Assembly (NCBI GenBank): GCA_002500665.1
Contig: DLRY01000093.1
Location: forward strand, 1-9,277
DNA length: 9,277 bases
DNA from: Opitutia bacterium UBA7876
GTDB taxonomy: Bacteria; Verrucomicrobiota; Verrucomicrobiia; Opitutales; Seribacteraceae
Reading direction: 5' to 3'
The notes under the pieces were generated by a model, which was not told the origin of the DNA, did not search any database, and saw only the letters and a program-made list of their open reading frames with translations. The stretch's first letter is position 1; each line of letters starts with the position of its first letter. Below, piece after piece: positions 6,080 to 9,277 of this stretch. Position numbers and translations under genes: made by a program.

Positions 6080-7477
6080 TTATTTTTTTGGGTTAGGTTT
6101 TTTTTCGGGAAAAACTTCATCGGCCCAATTCCGGCGCATGGCAAGGAGGCGGGCGACCAGTTCCGGCTTTTCCTTGGCGTAGTTTTTCCGCTCCGGTTTC
6201 TCATCGGTCAAACGGTACAGTCCAGGGCTCTTTCCGCCTTCCCTCCCAATCAGTTTCCACTCCCCTTCCCGTACGGCCCATTGCGTATGCCACTGGAAGT
6301 AGAGGAGGTCCCCGTAGCCCGACGCGGCCTCCTCGGAACGAATGATCGGCAGCAGGCTGTGCCCATCGAGCTTGGGATCGTCCTTGGCCCTTTCGATCCC
6401 GCACAATTCCATCACGGTGGGCAACCAGTCCATGGAGGTCACGACCTGGTCGCGGAACTCGCCCTGCGGAAGCTTTGGGGGGAAGCTGATGATGGCGGGC
6501 ACGCGGATGCCACCCTCCAGGAAGCTCCCCTTCTGCCCGGCCCATTTCCCCGTGTAGCCCCCTCCGCTGGCCCCGTAGAAATGTCCTTTCGGGTGCCCGC
6601 TCTTGTGGTTGTCGACCCGGATGCGGTTGCCCGTTTCCTCGGAATGTCCGTTGTCGCTCATGAAGATGAGGATTGTATCCCGGCGCAAGCCGAGAGCCTC
6701 GATCTTGTCGACGATCCGGCCGACGTAGTGATCGGTCGCATACATGATGGTGGCGTAGGACTTCCTCGCAGGATCCTTCATATCCTCGAAGGGTTCCCCA
6801 AATTTCTTGGGTGCCTGCTCGGGATAGTGGGGAATATTCAAGGGGAAATAGAGGAAAAAGGGATTATCCTTGTTCTCGTCGATGAAGGCGAGCGAACGCT
6901 TGGTCATGAGCTCGGGGAAATACTTGCCCGGCGCCTTTACCGGGGTGGTTCCCTCGTAGAGGTCGTGGAAGCCCGTTCCGTGAAGAAAATAGTGGTTGTA
7001 GTTGTCGATGAAGCCATCCCGGATTCCGAAGAACTCGTCGAAGCCTTGCTTCTTGGGTCCGTAGTCGCGATGGGCCCCCAGGTGCCATTTTCCGAAGAGG
7101 GCCGTACGGTACCCCGCCCTCTTGAGAATTTCCGCCATGGTGACCTCCTCGAGCGCCATATTTCTGCCCTTTGCCGAGTTCATGTCGCCCTGCGTCCAGT
7201 GGTTTACCCCGCTACGCTGAGGATGGCGACCGGTCATAAGGGCGGCCCGGGCCGGGCAGCAGACCACGTGCGCATAAGCCTGGGTAAAGCGGACTCCCGT
7301 GCGGGCCAGCTTGTCGATGGTGGGGGTCAGCAGGTCCTTGGAACCGTAGCACCCGGCGTCGAGAGTGCCCTGATCATCGGTAAAGAAAACGACCACGTTT
7401 GGCTTGGCCCGTGGGTCGGCGGACGCGAAGCATCCGAAAAGCAAGACGAGGAGGAAGCCAAGCCCCCGGCGTCTCAT
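6080..7477 (-). CDS. Secreted Cys-type sulfatase (arylsulfatase-like, S1 family)
   Basis: A 465-residue exported sulfatase expected to hydrolyse sulfate esters, probably on a polysaccharide. The signal peptide is MRRRGLGFLLVLLFGCFASA, most likely cut after ASA at residue 20. The active-site signature is C73-C-P-A-R77 followed by LMTGRHP; C73 would become formylglycine. Other family residues: metal ligands D34, D35 and D275-N276 (SDNG); K130 and H132 (GKWHLG); H217 (NIPHYP); K317 (QKGSFLEGGIRVP). The length is typical for simple family S1 enzymes, and all catalytic residues I can place are intact. The substrate cannot be read from the sequence. The ATG at 7477 overlaps the stop of the upstream sulfatase by 4 bases (ATGA) and lacks a clear ribosome site, so it is probably translationally coupled. 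The 3' end is odd: runs of eight and seven A encode the EKKPNPKK tail. Activation needs a maturase encoded elsewhere. Confidence 0.95.
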   Translation of the reverse strand: MRRRGLGFLLVLLFGCFASADPRAKPNVVVFFTDDQGTLDAGCYGSKDLLTPTIDKLARTGVRFTQAYAHVVCCPARAALMTGRHPQRSGVNHWTQGDMNSAKGRNMALEEVTMAEILKRAGYRTALFGKWHLGAHRDYGPKKQGFDEFFGIRDGFIDNYNHYFLHGTGFHDLYEGTTPVKAPGKYFPELMTKRSLAFIDENKDNPFFLYFPLNIPHYPEQAPKKFGEPFEDMKDPARKSYATIMYATDHYVGRIVDKIEALGLRRDTILIFMSDNGHSEETGNRIRVDNHKSGHPKGHFYGASGGGYTGKWAGQKGSFLEGGIRVPAIISFPPKLPQGEFRDQVVTSMDWLPTVMELCGIERAKDDPKLDGHSLLPIIRSEEAASGYGDLLYFQWHTQWAVREGEWKLIGREGGKSPGLYRLTDEKPERKNYAKEKPELVARLLAMRRNWADEVFPEKKPNPKK

Positions 7478-8931
7478 TGGATCTTGCCCAGGGCTTTTTG
7501 GTAAGAGGCGGTTTCGTGGTCCTTGGTCTTTTTCATGACTTTCAGCAGTTCCTGCCCGTAACGAGCCACCAGCTCGGCATGTTCCTCGTCATCGATCAGG
7601 TTTCTCAAGGCATCCGGGTCGTTCCCGTAATCATAGAACTCGAAGGGCGAGCGGTACAGGTAGTGCTTGACCCGCTTGGCCAGAGCCGGATCGTTCTGAG
7701 CAGCCTTGGCCATGGCCTTCCAGGTCAGGCCGACCATCGACTCATTCCTGAAGGTGGTCTTGCCGTCATGCCAACCGTTCCATATCAAGCCGTAGCGCTT
7801 GCCCTGGAGGGAGCGCATGACGTAGGAGCGTTTCGAGGCGATGGTGTTGATGTGGGTGTAGACGAATTCCCTGCCCTTTTGCTCCCTGCCCTTCAAGACG
7901 GGAAGAAAGGACCGCCCGTCCATACCCTTCATCGGAGGAAGACCGAGGGCATCTAGAACGGTCGGAGCAAAGTCGACCCCCGCGACCGAATGCTCGGTCT
8001 CATGGGTGCCCGGCTTGACCGTACCCGGCCACCGAACGATCCATGGAGTGAGAGTGGAATGCCTCCAGACGTTGGTCTTGGCAAAGGGAACCGGTATCCC
8101 GTGATCGGATTTGAGCATGACCAGGGTATTTTTGGCAAACCCGGCTTTTTCGAGCTCAACCAGCACTCGGCCTACCACGTCGTCGGCCCGGCTTACGGAA
8201 CTGTAGTACTGGGCGATCTCCTCCCGGATGGGGGGCAAATCGGGCAGAAAACCGGGGATTGCGATTTCGTCGGGCTGATAGATTCTGGAGGGTGCCGGAT
8301 AATCGGACCGCTTTCCCTTCTTTTTGTCTTTTGGAGTTCCCTCCTGTTCGACTGCCAATTTTCTCTCGTTTGCGGGTTTGCGGTTGTCGAAGGGACGGTG
8401 CGGGTCATGGGCATTGACCATGAGAAAAAAGGGTTTGTCCGCTTTCTTTACCTGACCGAGAAACTCGGCGGTAAATTTGCCGTACAGTTCCTGGCTGCGC
8501 CCGTTGGCCATCTCGGAACGGTCCCGACGGTATCCGAACGCCTGCTGTCGGGAAGGCACGACGTGCTCGGTCTTGCCGAGTATCCCGGTCATGAAACCAT
8601 TCTTAACCAGAGTCTCGGGCAAGGTCGGTACGCCGGGCTTGATCTTGGTGAAGCCAAGCGCCCCGCTGTTGTGGGGATAGCGACCGGTCATCCAGACCGC
8701 CCTCGTCGGCATGCAAATCGCAATCGTGACGTGCCCGTGCTCGAAGCGCAGACCCTCACCGGCGAGCTTATCGATGTTCGGGGTCGTGCCCTCGACCTTG
8801 GAGCCATAGACTCCGACGGAGTCGCGGTTCATGTCGTCCAGGGTAATGAACATGACGTTGAGTTTCGACTCGGCAAAGGAGCTGATGTAGAAGATTGCGC
8901 AGGTCAGAAGGGTAAGCGACAGGGGTTTCAC
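7474..8931 (-). CDS. Secreted sulfamidase-like sulfatase (SGSH-type, S1 family)
   Basis: A Cys-type sulfatase of 485 residues from the chosen GTG at 8931. The sequence resembles N-sulfoglucosamine sulfohydrolase: CMPTR with C73 as the formylglycine site, GKTEH (K120, H123), HDPHRPF (H175, H178), YQPDEIAIPGFLPD, a VSRADDVVG helix and SDHGIPVPFAKTN (D276, H277, K285). Metal ligands at the N-terminus are D32-D33. Human SGSH has Asn where this protein has H277; iduronate-2-sulfatase-type enzymes use His there, so activity is plausible. A Lys-rich insert (KDKKKGKR) sits before YPAPSR. Start choice: GTG 8931 gives a compact signal peptide (MKPLSLTLLTCAIFYISSFA) with GGTGGG 4 bases upstream; GTG 8940 and TTG 8967 are in frame but less convincing. 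It probably lies in one transcript with the DUF1552 gene upstream and is coupled to the next sulfatase. An exact substrate (N- or O-sulfate) is not established. Confidence 0.92.
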   Translation of the reverse strand: MKPLSLTLLTCAIFYISSFAESKLNVMFITLDDMNRDSVGVYGSKVEGTTPNIDKLAGEGLRFEHGHVTIAICMPTRAVWMTGRYPHNSGALGFTKIKPGVPTLPETLVKNGFMTGILGKTEHVVPSRQQAFGYRRDRSEMANGRSQELYGKFTAEFLGQVKKADKPFFLMVNAHDPHRPFDNRKPANERKLAVEQEGTPKDKKKGKRSDYPAPSRIYQPDEIAIPGFLPDLPPIREEIAQYYSSVSRADDVVGRVLVELEKAGFAKNTLVMLKSDHGIPVPFAKTNVWRHSTLTPWIVRWPGTVKPGTHETEHSVAGVDFAPTVLDALGLPPMKGMDGRSFLPVLKGREQKGREFVYTHINTIASKRSYVMRSLQGKRYGLIWNGWHDGKTTFRNESMVGLTWKAMAKAAQNDPALAKRVKHYLYRSPFEFYDYGNDPDALRNLIDDEEHAELVARYGQELLKVMKKTKDHETASYQKALGKIQ

Positions 8932-8941
8932 GCGACCCACC

Positions 8942-8960
8942 AAAAAGGGAAAAAGTTCCC
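8942..8960 (-). terminator. Weak hairpin plus T5: possible terminator or attenuator
   Basis: The minus strand reads GGGAA-CTTT-TTCCC (8960-8947), a 5-bp stem with a 4-base loop, immediately followed by TTTTT (8946-8942). It lies between the DUF1552 stop at 8996 and the preferred sulfatase start at 8931, and its T run ends about 10 bases before that start. It has the shape of a small intrinsic terminator, but the stem is short, so partial termination or a structure masking the ribosome site is as likely. If translation started at TTG 8967, it would lie inside the coding sequence. Confidence 0.3.
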
Positions 8961-8995
8961 CGATCAAGAAAACTTATGAAAGATGTGAAGAATTC

Positions 8996-9277
8996 TCAGG
9001 CGAGCAGTTCGGGCAGAATGCCGGTCGAGTTCCCCAGGGAATCAACTTGGACTCCGGCCTGCCGGAGCAGGGTTACCCAAAGGTTGCCCAACGGGGTGTC
9101 CTCTTCGGGCAAAACGATACTGCGCCCCATCTTCAGCCTGCCTCCGCCTCCCGCCACGATCGCGGGAACGTCCTTGATCATGTGCCCGTGGCGCAAGTTG
9201 GTTCCCCAGCTCAGAATAGTATGATCAAACAGGCTGGAGCCATCGGCTTCTTTGGTTCGCTTGAGAATGTCGATGAA
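8996..9277 (-). CDS. DUF1552 domain protein, C-terminal fragment (runs off right edge)
   Basis: The last 93 residues are present, open to the window edge with no internal start needed. The sequence from FIDILKRTKE through LFDHTILSWGTN, LRHGHMIKDVPAIVAGGGG, the TPLGNLWVTLL segment and the final DSLGNSTGILPEL fits the C-terminus of DUF1552 proteins. These are large, usually exported, uncharacterised proteins abundant in Planctomycetota and Verrucomicrobiota, where they commonly sit beside DUF1592-type cytochrome-containing proteins and sulfatases. The AGGGG turn followed by a short strand (GRSIVL) and NTPL-like motif is the typical C-terminal block. The stop at 8996-8998 lies 64 bases before the preferred sulfatase start, consistent with one operon. 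The function of the family is unknown; the N-terminal signal and main body are outside the window. The fragment is an edge effect, not a pseudogene. Confidence 0.88.
   Translation of the reverse strand, partial: FIDILKRTKEADGSSLFDHTILSWGTNLRHGHMIKDVPAIVAGGGGRLKMGRSIVLPEEDTPLGNLWVTLLRQAGVQVDSLGNSTGILPELLA

Noticed and set aside
7420..7477. Possible lipobox (LFGC) in the signal peptide of the second sulfatase
   Set aside because: Phe at the position before Gly is a poor fit to the lipobox, and a standard ASA cleavage site follows four residues later, so ordinary signal peptidase I processing is preferred.
6281..7504. Plus-strand 407-residue open frame opposite the second sulfatase
   Set aside because: It is fully antisense to an intact sulfatase with all catalytic residues. 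Its Val/Gly/Asp-rich composition is typical of the complement of a GC-rich gene.
8932..8967. TTG 8967 as the start of the SGSH-like sulfatase
   Set aside because: It has no ribosome site, adds 12 residues ahead of an already complete signal peptide and would place a hairpin with a T tract in coding sequence; GTG 8931 fits better, though GTG 8940 cannot be excluded.
7990..8979. Plus-strand 329-residue open frame opposite the SGSH-like sulfatase
   Set aside because: It is antisense to a confidently identified enzyme and has no motif of its own.
8996..9196. A separate 66-residue small protein starting at 9196
   Set aside because: The frame stays open upstream to the window edge and the added residues match DUF1552, so it is the tail of a larger gene.
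1..9277. CRISPR arrays, tRNA or rRNA genes, insertion sequences or attachment sites
   Set aside because: No regularly spaced direct repeats, cloverleaf-like sequence, transposase motif or terminal inverted repeats were seen, and nearly all of the window is accounted for by coding sequence.

Overview
The window is a GC-rich bacterial fragment in which every supported gene lies on the minus strand, so it reads from the right edge to the left edge. The gene content points to the PVC superphylum, most likely Verrucomicrobiota or Planctomycetota. The indicators are a DUF1552 protein next to secreted Cys-type sulfatases, and a MoxR/DUF58/BatA-type operon that carries a secreted protein with a levanase-type beta-sandwich domain. 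This assignment is inferred from gene families. No ribosomal or other phylogenetic marker is present.

Layout in transcription order. (A) Sulfatase cluster, 9277 to 6080: the C-terminal end of a DUF1552 protein; a short gap holding a small hairpin followed by five T; a sulfamidase-like (SGSH-type) sulfatase; then a second, different arylsulfatase-type enzyme overlapping it by 4 bases. Both sulfatases carry the C-x-P-x-R site for formylglycine and N-terminal export signals, so they are expected to act outside the cytoplasm on sulfated glycans. No formylglycine-generating enzyme or anSME lies in the window. (B) A 117-base AT-rich gap (5963-6079) with a plausible sigma70-like promoter and no convincing terminator. 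(C) MoxR cluster, 5962 to 1: a MoxR AAA+ ATPase with a Lys/Ala-rich N-terminal tail; a DUF58 protein with an intact VWA metal site; a secreted 574-residue multi-beta-domain protein of unknown function; a membrane-anchored BatA-type VWA protein with a GATase-like region; and the first 55 residues of a further membrane protein cut by the left edge.

How they may work together. MoxR ATPases with DUF58 and BatA-type VWA partners are a known, widespread chaperone-like module linked to the maturation or assembly of envelope or metal-containing complexes. In this copy a secreted protein is coupled by 4-base overlaps between the DUF58 and BatA-type genes. That makes it the best candidate for a dedicated extracytoplasmic partner or client, and it is the least described part of the window. 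Any functional link between the MoxR module and the adjacent sulfatases rests only on their neighbouring, same-strand arrangement.

No tRNA, rRNA, CRISPR array, insertion sequence or attachment site was recognised.
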